Shown piece after piece: positions 9,318-23,345 of a DNA stretch of 64,000 bases. The notes below the pieces were generated by a model that saw nothing but the letters and a program-made list of their open reading frames with translations, was not told the origin of the DNA and did not search any database. Each line of letters begins with the position of its first letter. Within the stretch, counting starts at the first letter, position 1. Made by a program: the position numbers and the translations under genes. Origin of the DNA: JBBDWJ01 sp963824095 (GTDB taxonomy: Bacteria; Acidobacteriota; Terriglobia; Bryobacterales; UBA6623); the NCBI GenBank assembly GCA_963824095.1, contig CAWGNS010000014.1, forward strand, positions 682,001-746,000, in the 5' to 3' direction.

Positions 9318-9352
9318 CCCCAAACCCCAAACCCCAAACCCCAAACCCCAAA
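9318..9352. repeat. Five tandem CCCCAAA heptamers
   Basis: CCCCAAA repeats five times without a mismatch at 9318-9352. The minus strand therefore reads (TTTGGGG)x5 and has four or more G4 runs, enough for a G-quadruplex. No gene overlaps it. Confidence 0.9.
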
Positions 9353-9607
9353 CGGAAACCAACCAGATATTGAAAAATAAAGCAGTTAACAGCCGAACCA
9401 AGCTGTACACCTGGCGCCAACCACCTCCGCCAAAGTCAGCCGCCAGCCCCCCTCATCCGAACGAGCCCTAAACGACTGAGCCAGCGCCGTCTACCAAAAA
9501 TCACAGCGAAAAATATGAGAAACTGTATTTCCCGGAACGCGCAACCGGACGCCGTAAGCAAGTGTCTATCTATCAGCAACTTACAATTTCACTTTAGCCG
9601 CCGCGAG

Positions 9608-9624
9608 TGGCACGACACATGCAT
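9608..9624 (+). promoter_or_regulatory. Sigma-54-type promoter for the kinase/regulator operon
   Basis: TGGCACG-ACAC-ATGCAT has GG at 9609-9610 and GC at 9621-9622, exactly 10 bases apart as sigma-54 promoters need. The -24 element matches the consensus TGGCACG; the -12 element has one change (ATGCA for TTGCA). It lies about 63 bases before the kinase start, and the operon encodes a sigma-54 activator, so autoregulation is plausible. A GTAAG/CTTAC inverted pair at 9554-9584 could be an activator site. Confidence 0.6.
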
Positions 9625-9686
9625 CTCGCTTCGGTTACCCAAACGGGAGGCGTGTATTCTTGCGCCTTCCGGCCGGACCACGGAAC

Positions 9687-12639
<2,953 letters not shown>

Positions 12640-12647
<8 letters not shown>

Positions 12648-14103
12648 CACTGCCCCTGCTATCGAGCAGGACGTCAAAGGTAAGATCCTCATCATCGACG
12701 ACGAGCCGGAGATTCGCGAGAGTCTCGAAACGCTGCTCGAGCTGGAGAACTACGCCGTCGTCAGCGCCCCCGACGGCAAGACCGGCCTGCACCTGCTGGC
12801 CGCCCGCCCCGTCGATCTCGTCTTGCTCGACCTGATGCTGCCCGACCTCTCCGGCATCGACGTGCTCGAAAAGATCCGCGAGCAGGACCACGAAACCCCG
12901 GTCATGGTGCTCACCGCCTTCGGCTCGGTCGAAAACGCCGTCGCCGCCATCAAGTGCGGCGCCAACGATTTCCTCACCAAACCCTGGAACAACGACAAGC
13001 TGCTGCTCGAGATCGACCAGACCATCACGCGCAGCCGCCTGGAGCGCGAAAATGCGCAGCTCAAAAGCCAGCTCCGCCAGCGCTACAGCTTCTCGAACAT
13101 CATCGGCAAAAGCGACAGCATGCAGCGCGTGTTCGACCTGGTGGCCCAGGTCGCCCCCAGCCGCTCGACGGTGCTGATTCACGGCGAAAGCGGCACCGGC
13201 AAGGAGCTCATCGCCAAAGCGATTCACGCCCACTCGCCGCGCGTCGACAGGCCGTTCGTCGCGGTCAACACCAGCTCGATTCCGGTTGATTTGATCGAAT
13301 CGGCGCTATTCGGCCACGTGCGAGGGGCGTTCACCAGCGCCATCGCCTCGCGCAAGGGCTATTTCGAGCTGGCCAGCGGCGGCACGCTGTTTCTCGATGA
13401 GATCGGGACCCTCGGGCTCGACACCCAGGCCAAGCTGCTGCGCGTGATTCAGGAGCGCGAATTCATGCCGGTGGGGTCGAACGAGACCGTGCGTACCGAC
13501 GTGCGCATCGTGGCCGCCACCAACGACGATCTCGCCACCCTGGTCGAAGAGGAGCGCTTCCGCAAGGACCTCTACTACCGCCTCAACGTGATCGAGATCA
13601 AGCTGCCCCCGCTGCGCGAGCGCCGCGAAGACATTCCGCTGCTCTCGGAGCATTTCCTCAATAAGTACTGTCAGGAGAACCAGCGCTTTCTGGAAGGCAA
13701 CGGCCGCTCGAAGCTGAGCTTCGCGGCCGAAGCGCTGCAAATCCTGTTGGACCACAACTGGCCGGGTAACGTGCGCGAACTCGAGAACGTAGTCGAGCGA
13801 GCGGTCGTGCTGGCCACGCAACCGGAAATCCCCGCCGAACTACTCCCCGAATCCTTACTCGGCCCCAACGGCACCGAGCATCCGCGCATCCCGGTCACCT
13901 TCCGCCCCGCCGCCGGCCAAAGCCTGCACGAAATGGTGGATGAGTTCGAGCGCCAGTTGATTTTGGAGACGCTAGAAAAGTGCAACTGGAGCCAAACCGA
14001 AGCCGCCAAACGCTTAAACGTAGCCCTCTCCACCCTCAACCAGAAGATTCAGCGGCTCAATATCGATATCAAAAAGCGCAAAGGCCGCAGCTCAGGGGAG
14101 TAG
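12640..14103 (+). CDS. NtrC-family sigma-54 response regulator
   Basis: A 487-residue regulator: receiver domain with phospho-acceptor Asp64 (LLDLMLPDLSG), AAA+ sigma-54 interaction domain with Walker A GESGTGKE (about 182-189) and Walker B GGTLFLDEIG, and a C-terminal Fis-type helix-turn-helix (WSQTEAAKRLNVALSTLNQKI). It overlaps the kinase gene by 8 bases, so the two form a coupled pair. The sigma-54 contact loop reads GAFTSA (13324-13341) instead of the usual GAFTGA. It should activate sigma-54 promoters, possibly its own at 9608. Confidence 0.92.
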
Positions 14104-14134
14104 AAAAGAGCCCTGCAACGAGGAGAGTCGCGAC

Positions 14135-14566
14135 ATGCGTCGTCCGAGTCGGATCGAATACTTAGCTCAGGATGTCCGGTACGCAATCCGACTGCTCACC
14201 AAGAATCCCGGTTTCACGACCACAGCCGTGCTTGCCCTTGCCATCGGCATCGGCATCAACATAGCGATGTTCAGTGTCATCAACTCGGTGGTGCTGCGTC
14301 CGTTGTCGTACCTCTCGGCCGATAGACTCGTGACTCTCTGGAAGTGTCGGTTCCCTGGAGGCGGGGTCAACGCAAGTCCTACGGACTTCCTGGCTTGGCG
14401 GGACCAAACCCGCTCATTTTCGGCTGTGGCAGCCTACTGGAAACAAAGCGTCAATTTCGGGGATGCGGCGCAGGTGCCACTCGGCATCGATAAGCTGGCC
14501 CCATCCGCCACTCTTCGGGCTCGCGGCACCAACCCCAACCCACTCCTTGACAAAGTCCTATATTAG
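14135..14566 (+). pseudogene. Truncated ADOP/MacB-like ABC permease fragment
   Basis: The first about 115 residues match the N-terminus of Acidobacterial ADOP permeases: a DVRYAIRLLTKNPGFTTTAV entry, one membrane segment with ALAIGIGINIAMFSVINSVVL, and the start of the periplasmic MacB-like domain. Full members have about 800 residues. Here similarity stops near VNFGDAAQVPLGIDKL and about 20 unrelated residues follow to a stop inside the PerR promoter. It is a deletion remnant with no export function expected. Confidence 0.8.
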
Positions 14567-14577
14567 ACATAATCTAA
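14547..14577 (+). promoter_or_regulatory. perR-katG promoter with PerR/Fur-like operator
   Basis: A perfect -35 TTGACA (14547-14552) is followed by a -10 candidate, TAATCT (14570-14575, spacing 17) or CATAAT (spacing 15). Over it lies TTAGACATAATCTAA (14563-14577), an imperfect 7-1-7 inverted repeat of the PerR/Fur type. Repressor binding would block the promoter. Only about 7 bases separate it from the perR ATG, so the message may be nearly leaderless. Confidence 0.7.
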
Positions 14578-14584
14578 ATGCTAC

Positions 14585-15037
14585 ATGGACGCCGCGGCGA
14601 TCAGACAATCGTTGGAAGGCAGCGGCCTGCGCTGCACTCCGCAGCGCTTCGCCGTGATGGCATTCCTGATGGAACATACCGGGCACCCCACGGCCGCGGA
14701 AATCTTCGAAGCCGTCAATCGCCTAGATCCGCGCTCGTCACGAGCCACAACTTACAACAACCTGCGCGACCTGGTGCAGGCGGGTTTGGTGCGCGAAGTG
14801 GCCGTCGAAGGCCGCGCCGCGCGATTCGATGCGAAAGGCACGCGGCATCACCACTTCATCTGCGACGGCTGCGGCATTGTTGAGGACATGGAGTGGTACG
14901 ACGTGCCCAAGCCTGCCTCGAGCTCCCTCGGGAAGCGTGTTCTTCGCGAATCCGAACTTATTTTTCGAGGACTCTGCACGCAGTGCGCTGCGCGGCAGGC
15001 TTCCTCAAGGGTTCGCAGGCGCCAGGAAACCGCATGA
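14585..15037 (+). CDS. Fur-family peroxide-type repressor (PerR-like)
   Basis: A 150-residue Fur-family regulator: winged helix (residues about 1-85, CTPQRFAVMAFLMEHTGHPTA and SSRATTYNNLRDL), then the metal-binding dimer domain with HHHFICDGCG and a late CTQC, the two CxxC pairs of the structural zinc site. The immediate katG neighbour supports a peroxide-sensing PerR role over iron uptake. A PerR-like box overlaps its own promoter, so it is probably autoregulated and controls katG. No Shine-Dalgarno site is visible before the ATG. Confidence 0.88.
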   Translation: MDAAAIRQSLEGSGLRCTPQRFAVMAFLMEHTGHPTAAEIFEAVNRLDPRSSRATTYNNLRDLVQAGLVREVAVEGRAARFDAKGTRHHHFICDGCGIVEDMEWYDVPKPASSSLGKRVLRESELIFRGLCTQCAARQASSRVRRRQETA

Positions 15038-15122
15038 ACGGCGGCCGCCGGCAAGGGCGAGCGCGGATGGAATCCTAGTTCTTCGCACACATATTTCAAT
15101 TGATTCGAAGGAAGGTCGGAAC

Positions 15123-17375
<2,253 letters not shown>

Positions 17376-17641
17376 GTTCGGCGGAAGAGATCGGCGGAAA
17401 GGAAAGCCGTCCACTTCAGACCGCTCCCGTTGTTGGAGTCAGCGGAACGGAAGTGCGTGCCTTGTCCTGAACCTCGGGGGACCGCATCTGCGTTCCCCCG
17501 GGGCTCTATGTCGATGGTCGAGCGCAAGGGTCAAGCTCTCAGCTGTCACAGTAGCGTCTCAGTTTCGACTTAACGACCAGTATTCAAAAGCAAACCAGTT
17601 CGGCGAACGAGAGAGTAGATCCCCGCTGTCGGTCGCTTACC

Positions 17642-18493
17642 TCACGCCCGCGCAAACCGGTGCACCCCCGTCGGATCACCCGGTGGAAACGGCAGCGGAG
17701 GCGGCGTGGCTCCGCCCATCGATCGTCGAACGCGTTCCATCACGAATCCCACATCGGTGATATAGCTTCGCATGGCCGAAGTCGACCAGCCGTTGCGCCG
17801 CATGACATCGAGGATCTGTTCGCCTTCCAGGGCGTCCGATGCCCGTACATGACGGATCGACGCCGTGGTCTCGCTTCCTCCCCCCAGAACCTTGCTGAAG
17901 TCGCTGGTGGTAATGTCGCTGATCCAATGCGCGACACCGCTCTGGCTGCCGGTCTCGATAGACAGCGCCTCGACGGTCGCGGCGGGCAAGTACAAAAGCA
18001 GGCCTTCTGTGATCATCAACGCAGGGGCCGAACCAGCGGCTTCATACATCGCGCGCCGGTTCGCCGGATCGTTCAGGTCAATGGTGAGACGCTCGCGCCG
18101 GCAGACCGGCGTCTCGCCCGACATCAGCCCATCCTTGTAGTCGAGTATCTCGGGGAAGTCGATTTCGACCCAGCGCACGTCGGGCGAGAGGTCCAGACGC
18201 CAGGGCCGCGTATCAAGACCGCAGCCCACGCTTAGCACGGTCGTGATCGGATATTGCACGAGGGCTTCCAGCAACAGCTCATCCGCGAAGCGCGTGCGAA
18301 TGGCAAGTCCCAGGCGCATCACGTTGGCATGCGGCAAAGCTTCCAGGATGGCCATGCCGCGCTCTCCAGCGAGTCGCGCCGCGAACGGATCCCGCACGAA
18401 GGCGTCGTCCAAACTGGTTTCATGCGCGCGACAGGCGGCAACCATGAGCGCCGTGTCGCTGACGTGGAAGATTTTGTCGTCTGCAGTAGGCAT
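17642..18493 (-). CDS. SAM-dependent methyltransferase (TIGR00027/LCM-like)
   Basis: A class I methyltransferase of about 283 residues. It has the AdoMet loop VLSVGCGLDTRPWRL, an acidic VEIDFPE after strand 2, and the TEGLLLYLPAATVEAL stretch typical of the leucine carboxyl methyltransferase-like/TIGR00027 group, whose substrates are mostly unknown. The ATG at 18493 is chosen because AGGA lies 11 bases upstream (18505-18508); the ATG at 18502 would be only two bases from it. It is alone between katG and dinB. The 266 bases between it and katG hold nothing recognisable. Confidence 0.85.
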   Translation of the reverse strand: MPTADDKIFHVSDTALMVAACRAHETSLDDAFVRDPFAARLAGERGMAILEALPHANVMRLGLAIRTRFADELLLEALVQYPITTVLSVGCGLDTRPWRLDLSPDVRWVEIDFPEILDYKDGLMSGETPVCRRERLTIDLNDPANRRAMYEAAGSAPALMITEGLLLYLPAATVEALSIETGSQSGVAHWISDITTSDFSKVLGGGSETTASIRHVRASDALEGEQILDVMRRNGWSTSAMRSYITDVGFVMERVRRSMGGATPPPLPFPPGDPTGVHRFARA

Positions 18494-18583
18494 CCGATTC
18501 ATTTTCCTACACAACCACGGAGCGAGGGCTCATGATGGCTGTCCTCTTGACGCCGTGGAGCACAGCGCAAACGGTTCAGGTCG

Positions 18584-19078
18584 TTATGGGTTCAGGATGC
18601 GGTGCATGTCGAGCGATGGGGGCGCCACCGGCGTCTGGCTCAGCATCACATGGACCTGCCCGCGATGATGCGTCTGGTGATTGAATAGATGACTGCAGGC
18701 GACGTGCGCCGTTTCGACGTAGTCCTTGCCCTGGTTGTTCGTGTAGGCGAACGAGCGTTCCCAGAAGGCCGCATCGAGCCCCCGGAAAAACGTCTCGATA
18801 CGCGCGTCCTCGCGTTCCCTCGCGCTACGCAGGCCGGAAAAATCATCGTACAGAATCTGATTCAGGGCCGGTGTTGCGCGGTCGCCGCTTTCGAACAGTC
18901 CCAGCCACCTCCGATCGCCCAGCAGAATGTGATTCAACAGCCCGTGAATGCTGCCGAACGAGCCGGCCCGCTGCCTGCGATACTCCGCATCCTCCAATTC
19001 GGCGCACTTCGCAAAGAGCCGCTCATTGGCGATCCGGTTGTACCGCGCAAGCATTTGGAAATGAGTCACGAGGTCCAT
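18584..19078 (-). CDS. DinB family protein
   Basis: A 164-residue four-helix-bundle protein of the DinB/YfiT superfamily. It has SIHGLLNHILLGDRRWL (first His ligand) and FNHQTHHRGQVH (His pair), the triad these putative metalloproteins use. DinB-like proteins include thiol transferases and uncharacterised stress proteins; the substrate here is unknown. The ATG at 19078 gives the normal family start (MDLVTHFQMLARYN); the frame stays open upstream only because a transposase remnant lies in phase. Confidence 0.85.
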   Translation of the reverse strand: MDLVTHFQMLARYNRIANERLFAKCAELEDAEYRRQRAGSFGSIHGLLNHILLGDRRWLGLFESGDRATPALNQILYDDFSGLRSAREREDARIETFFRGLDAAFWERSFAYTNNQGKDYVETAHVACSHLFNHQTHHRGQVHVMLSQTPVAPPSLDMHRILNP

Positions 19079-19225
19079 GTTTTTGAGCTTACACCGGATC
19101 CTGCACGAGAAATTCGGGACAGGCCCAAGCCCTTCAACTGCATCCCGACGAGGACGCTCACCGAGTCTTAACGTCAAATCCTGCTGCGCCAGACCTAGAC
19201 AGCATGCGAAAATCTGACACTTGAC

Positions 19226-19333
19226 ACTGCCCCCGCTTGACCAAGGATACGCAGCCGGATCTTGAACCAACCCGGCCCACACGGGAGCCTTCGCCAGGGG
19301 CCAGGAGTAGAGGTGGTTCTGCCACAGATGGTG
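19226..19333 (-). pseudogene. Remnant of a REP-associated tyrosine transposase (RAYT)
   Basis: The minus frame reads HHLWQNHLYSWPL followed at once by PVWAGLVQDPAAYPWSSG. Intact RAYT proteins have a similar HLWQ...FYS-PL block, about 15 residues of helix, then NPVRAGLV...YPWSS. Here the helix is missing, so the fragment has an internal deletion and lacks the catalytic N-terminus. It lies in the otherwise empty spacer 19079-19763. RAYTs mobilise short palindromic repeats, which are abundant in this window. Confidence 0.65.
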
Positions 19334-19763
19334 TGCTCCTGGCCGTCGACGGCGCCCCGCAGTTCGCCGAAATGGCCCGTTCCCAGCGGGCGAAGCTTGT
19401 TCTGGATGGAGGGGCCGCTCGACGCACTCGCCCGGGGGTATCGGGGCGGCTATTGCCTCGCGAGAGCGAAAAATCGCGGCACTTCGGACGGACACGGCGG
19501 TACACTAGGTGGGCAGTAGCACCGCCAGCTTACCGCCGGTACGCTTCCGCAGCGTCGAAGAAACAAAGAACGCCATGATTTCCTGTAAAACCCTAGTGGC
19601 ACGCGCACTCGGGCGCGCGATGTCGAAACACCGTCGATTACTCTCGCTGTCCGCTTTCTCCGGGAGGATCCGTGACGGGGCTCCGCTCCCGTGCACGCTG
19701 GGTCCGCCAAAGACCGCGCCAGAGAACGGCCAGGCCACCTGCATCGCGAAGCCGCAAGCCGGC

Positions 19764-20654
19764 GTGCGCCGATTCCCGGGGACGGTCGCAAACCGCGGCC
19801 CGCACCGGCTGGTTGCGGCGCGCGCCGGCTTCACCGCGATCGCCTGCCTGCTGCTGATGGTGTGCGGCCTGCGAGCGCAAGAACCGCAGGGCGGCCGGCG
19901 CCGCGTGCGCGGGGAAGCCGCCGCCATCGCGGGAGCCAAGGAAGATCCCGCCGCGGTCGAGCGCGGAGCTGCGCTGTTCGCCACGCATTGCGCCGGCTGC
20001 CATGGCAGGACCGGCCGCGGCAACCCCGGGGCCCCCGACCTGATCCGTTCGATCGTCGTGCTCACCGACGAAAAGGGCATCCTGATTTCGCCGGTGTTGC
20101 GCAATGGCCGCCCCGACCAGGGCATGCCGAAGCCGAATCTGACCGAGCCGCAGATTGCCGACATCGTCGCCTGGCTCCACGTGCAAACCTACGCCGCCGG
20201 CCACCGCATGACCTACGCGTTTCAGAATATCGTCACCGGCGACGCCAAGGCGGGCGAGGCTTACTTCAACGGCGCCGGCGGCTGCAACAAATGCCACTCC
20301 CCCACCGGCGATCTCAAAGGCATCGGCGGACGTATGGACGCCATGGCCCTGCAACAGCATTGGCTCGGCCCACGCGGCAGAGGACGAGGCCGCCGGGAAG
20401 AATCTTCTGGGACCGCCAGGAAGGTGACCGTGACCTTCCCGTCGGGCAAGACCGTGTCGGGGACGCTCGATCGGATCGACGATTTCAGTGTTTCGTTGCG
20501 CGATGATTCCGGGAAGTATCTATCCTTCTTCCGCAACGGCGACGTTCCTAAGGTCGAAATTACCGACCCGCTGCGAGCCCATCTCGAGCTGCTTCACAAA
20601 TATACCGACGCCGACATCCACAACGTGACCGCCTACCTGGTGACCTTGAAATGA
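19764..20654 (+). CDS. Exported diheme c-type cytochrome
   Basis: About 296 residues with a signal peptide (hydrophobic core GFTAIACLLLMVCGL, then RAQ). The first cytochrome domain has CAGCH (residues 76-80) with a GMPKP methionine; the second has CNKCH (174-178). An extra segment of about 55 residues after the second haem motif (KVTVTFPSGKTVSGTLDRID onward) is a small beta-rich insertion. It overlaps the quinoprotein gene by 4 bases and should carry its electrons. The start is uncertain: the GTG at 19764 gives a normal signal peptide, but in-frame ATGs lie at 19575 and 19620. Confidence 0.82.
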   Translation: MRRFPGTVANRGPHRLVAARAGFTAIACLLLMVCGLRAQEPQGGRRRVRGEAAAIAGAKEDPAAVERGAALFATHCAGCHGRTGRGNPGAPDLIRSIVVLTDEKGILISPVLRNGRPDQGMPKPNLTEPQIADIVAWLHVQTYAAGHRMTYAFQNIVTGDAKAGEAYFNGAGGCNKCHSPTGDLKGIGGRMDAMALQQHWLGPRGRGRGRREESSGTARKVTVTFPSGKTVSGTLDRIDDFSVSLRDDSGKYLSFFRNGDVPKVEITDPLRAHLELLHKYTDADIHNVTAYLVTLK

Positions 20655-22234
20655 AACTCCGCTATCTTCTCTTTCTCGTCTTGCCCGCCGCGATGTGGGC
20701 GCAGGAACTGGTTCCGTCGAAGCTCCTCGAGCAGCCCACCGACGCTTGGCCGACGTACAACGGCGATTACTCGGGGCGGCGCTTCAGCCCGTTGAAACAG
20801 ATCAATTCGTCGAACGTCCACTCGCTGGCGCTCGCCTGGGCGACGCGCTTCGGTGGCGGCGCCGACAACATCCGCATCAAATCGACGCCGCTGATGGTCA
20901 ACGGCATTCTCTACTTCACAGCGCCCAACCACGTCTGGGCCGCCGACGCCCGCACGGGCCGCGAACTCTGGCATTACCAATACCCGCCCAACACCGGCAG
21001 CACCATCGGCAACCGCGGCGTGGGTATGTACGGCAACTGGCTGTTCTTTGAATCGCCCGACAGCAACCTGATCAGCGTCGAAGCCGCTACAGGAAAAGAG
21101 CGCTGGAAAGTTCGGCTCACCGATCCCAAACTGGACTACACCTCGACGGTGGCGCCGGTGATTATTGGCAATCACGTTATCGCCGGAATCGGCGGCGACC
21201 ATCTGGATAACCCCGGCTTTGTCGAATCGCACGATCCCGAGACCGGCGAGTTGCAATGGAAGTGGTGGACCACGCCGCGCAAAGGCGAGCCTGGCATCGA
21301 AACCTGGCCCGACGAATACGCCGCCGCCCACGGCACCGGCCAGGCCTGGATTCCGGGCACCTACGATCCCGAGTTGAACCTATATATCGTAGGTACCGGC
21401 AACCCCAACCCCGTGATGGCCGAAAAAAGCCGCAAGGGCGACAATCTCTACACCTGCTCGATCGTCGCGCTCAACCCCGACACGGGCAAAATGGTCTGGT
21501 ATTTCCAACCCTCGCCGCACGACGTGCACGATTGGGACGCTGTCGAGACGCCCGTGCTGGTCGACGGCGTGATCGACGGCAAGCCGCGCAAGCTGGTGGT
21601 GCAAGCCAGCCGCAACGGCTACTTTTTCGTGCTCGACCGCGCTACCGGCAAACAGATTCTCACCAAGCCGTTCATCGACACCATCAATTGGTCGAAGGAT
21701 CATCTCGACTCCAAGGGGCAGCCGATCGGCGATCCCGCCAAGTATCCGACTCCCGACGGTGTGCTGGTCTCGCCGGCCTCGGGCGGCGCCACCAATTGGG
21801 AAGCGCCCAGCTACGATCCCGATACCGGTCTGTTCTACGTGAGCTCGAGCCGCTCGTTCAGTATGTATTACCTCACCGACCTCGACCCCCGGCCGCAGGG
21901 CTGGGCCGGCGTCGACTCGGGCGTGGGCAGCGACGGCTCGGCGGTGCTCGCGATCGACTACAAAACCGGCAAGACCGTCTGGAGCCACGAGTGGCCCGGC
22001 GGCGGCGGACTGTCGCACATGCTCACGACCGCGGGCAACCTGTTGTTCACCCACAACGGAAACAACATCATCGCCTTCGACCCCTCCAACGGCAAGATCC
22101 TGTGGCACTCGACGCTGATGGACGGGCCCAGCGCGGGACCGATTACCTACACCGTCGACGGTCGGCAGTTTTTGCTGGTTTGCGCGGGCGACGCTCTCTA
22201 CGCCTTCACGGTCAACGAACCGAACGCCCATTAG
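20651..22234 (+). CDS. PQQ-dependent dehydrogenase (quinoprotein)
   Basis: A 527-residue periplasmic enzyme: signal peptide (MKLRYLLFLVLPAAMWAQE) and an eight-bladed PQQ propeller with repeated tryptophan-docking motifs such as ADARTGRELWHYQ, EAATGKERWKV and DYKTGKTVWSHEW. It oxidises an alcohol or sugar with PQQ; the substrate cannot be read from sequence. The preceding cytochrome gene overlaps by ATGA and is the likely electron acceptor. No pqq biosynthesis genes are in the window. Confidence 0.9.
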   Translation: MKLRYLLFLVLPAAMWAQELVPSKLLEQPTDAWPTYNGDYSGRRFSPLKQINSSNVHSLALAWATRFGGGADNIRIKSTPLMVNGILYFTAPNHVWAADARTGRELWHYQYPPNTGSTIGNRGVGMYGNWLFFESPDSNLISVEAATGKERWKVRLTDPKLDYTSTVAPVIIGNHVIAGIGGDHLDNPGFVESHDPETGELQWKWWTTPRKGEPGIETWPDEYAAAHGTGQAWIPGTYDPELNLYIVGTGNPNPVMAEKSRKGDNLYTCSIVALNPDTGKMVWYFQPSPHDVHDWDAVETPVLVDGVIDGKPRKLVVQASRNGYFFVLDRATGKQILTKPFIDTINWSKDHLDSKGQPIGDPAKYPTPDGVLVSPASGGATNWEAPSYDPDTGLFYVSSSRSFSMYYLTDLDPRPQGWAGVDSGVGSDGSAVLAIDYKTGKTVWSHEWPGGGGLSHMLTTAGNLLFTHNGNNIIAFDPSNGKILWHSTLMDGPSAGPITYTVDGRQFLLVCAGDALYAFTVNEPNAH

Positions 22235-22271
22235 GACAAGGGCCCAGACCCTCTCGGTCCATCGTCGTTTG

Positions 22272-22293
22272 GGGGCACGGCATGCCGTGCCCC
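22272..22293. repeat. 22-bp perfect palindrome, family D
   Basis: Two 11-bp arms, GGGGCACGGCA and its complement, meet without a loop. A close relative with arm GGGCACGG is at 52451-52470. It could end transcription of the quinoprotein gene, but there is no T-run. Confidence 0.7.
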
Positions 22294-22432
22294 TGACCCT
22301 GCCGGCATCCCAGGCCTTCCCCCACCCACCGGACTACTTTCGGAATCGATTCCCTACCAGGTCCCGCCCTGCTATCCTTTTCGGCAACGCAATCCGGGTC
22401 CGCGCGACGCGCCGGCAACAAGGACGAACACC

Positions 22433-22999
22433 GTGCGAAAACTCATCGTCTTCAATCATGTGACCCTCGATGGTTACTTCGTGGACGCAAACGGCGACAT
22501 GCGCTGGGCTCACAGCGGCAGCGCCGATGCGGAATTCCAGGCCTTCGCCGCCGAGAACGCCAGTGGCGGAGGCGAGTTATTGTTCGGCAGGATCACCTAT
22601 GAGCTCATGGCCGGTTATTGGCCCACGTCGAACGCGATGAAAAACGATCCTCAAGTAGCCGCTGGAATGAACGCCATGCCGAAGGTTGTGTTTTCGCGAA
22701 CGCTGCAAAAAACGTCGTGGAACAACACAACGCTGGTCAACGGCAACCTCGTATCGGAGGTGCGCAACAGGAAACAACAGTCCGGCCCCGGCATGGCAAT
22801 TCTGGGAAGCGGGAGTATCGTCGCGCAACTGGCGCCGGAACGGCTCATCGATGAATATCAGATGGTGCTGAATCCAGTTGTTCTGGGCCGCGGAAAAACG
22901 ATGTTCGACGGCATCCCACAGAAGCTGAACCTGAAGCTGACCCGGACACGCACATTCACCAACGGGAAAGTCTTCCTGTGCTACGAGCCGGCGGAGTGA
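22433..22999 (+). CDS. Dihydrofolate reductase-like (RibD C-terminal domain) protein
   Basis: A 188-residue protein of the RibD C-terminal/DHFR-like family. It has the family entry VFNHVTLDGYFVDANGDMRW, GGELLFGRITYELM, the nucleotide-binding MAILGSGSIVAQL and the late NPVVLGRGKTMF. These are NADPH-dependent reductases of mostly unknown substrate. The GTG at 22433 is supported by AAGGAC seven bases upstream. No folate or riboflavin gene is nearby. Confidence 0.88.
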   Translation: MRKLIVFNHVTLDGYFVDANGDMRWAHSGSADAEFQAFAAENASGGGELLFGRITYELMAGYWPTSNAMKNDPQVAAGMNAMPKVVFSRTLQKTSWNNTTLVNGNLVSEVRNRKQQSGPGMAILGSGSIVAQLAPERLIDEYQMVLNPVVLGRGKTMFDGIPQKLNLKLTRTRTFTNGKVFLCYEPAE

Positions 23000-23165
23000 C
23001 GGATGGATCAACTCGAAGCGGGATCTGTGCGGCTGCAGTGACGCTACCTACAGTTTTGCCGTCCGCGGATCAAGAGCAGTGAGTTTGTTCGGAGAGTTCG
23101 AGAAGGGGTTTACACCGCATAAAGCTGAGGCGAGCGGCAGCCAAGACCGTCGAGGAAACAAATCA

Positions 23166-23345
23166 ATGAAGACCTATGTAACATTCACAGGCATCCTTTT
23201 CGGCCTGCTCACGCTGGTGCACATCTGGCGGGCCACGGTCGAGACACAACTGGCGACCGACCCCTGGTACATTCTCATCACGCTTGCCGCCGCGACCCTC
23301 TGCGCCTGGGCGTTGAGCCTGGTCTGGCAATCGCGCCGTTCGTGA
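23166..23345 (+). CDS. Small two-helix membrane protein
   Basis: A 59-residue protein with two hydrophobic segments (about 5-20 and 33-52) joined by a short polar turn (RATVETQLATDPW). The ATG at 23166 has GAGGAA a few bases upstream. It resembles small hypothetical membrane proteins of Acidobacteria; function unknown. Its frame lies antisense to the tail of the damaged VOC gene. Confidence 0.6.
   Translation: MKTYVTFTGILFGLLTLVHIWRATVETQLATDPWYILITLAAATLCAWALSLVWQSRRS

Larger units (their letters stand above)
8880..9686. other. Long divergent intergenic region
   Basis: About 800 bases between the GWxTD gene and the sensor kinase. It holds a family C repeat (9194-9247), five CCCCAAA heptamers (9318-9352) and, near the kinase, an AT-richer stretch with a sigma-54-like promoter at 9608. 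Open frames such as the Gly/Phe/Trp-rich one on the minus strand at 8989-9420 look like repeat translation, not genes. Confidence 0.6.

Noticed and set aside
9318..9352. Possible CRISPR array
   Set aside because: Heptamer tandem repeat without spacers; no cas gene in the window.
8989..9420. 143-codon Gly/Phe/Trp-rich frame
   Set aside because: Its composition comes from the TTTGGGG array and repeats; no start signal or domain.
14829..15122. N-terminal extension of katG
   Set aside because: The open frame overlaps perR and lacks similarity; the ATG at 15123 has a good ribosome site.
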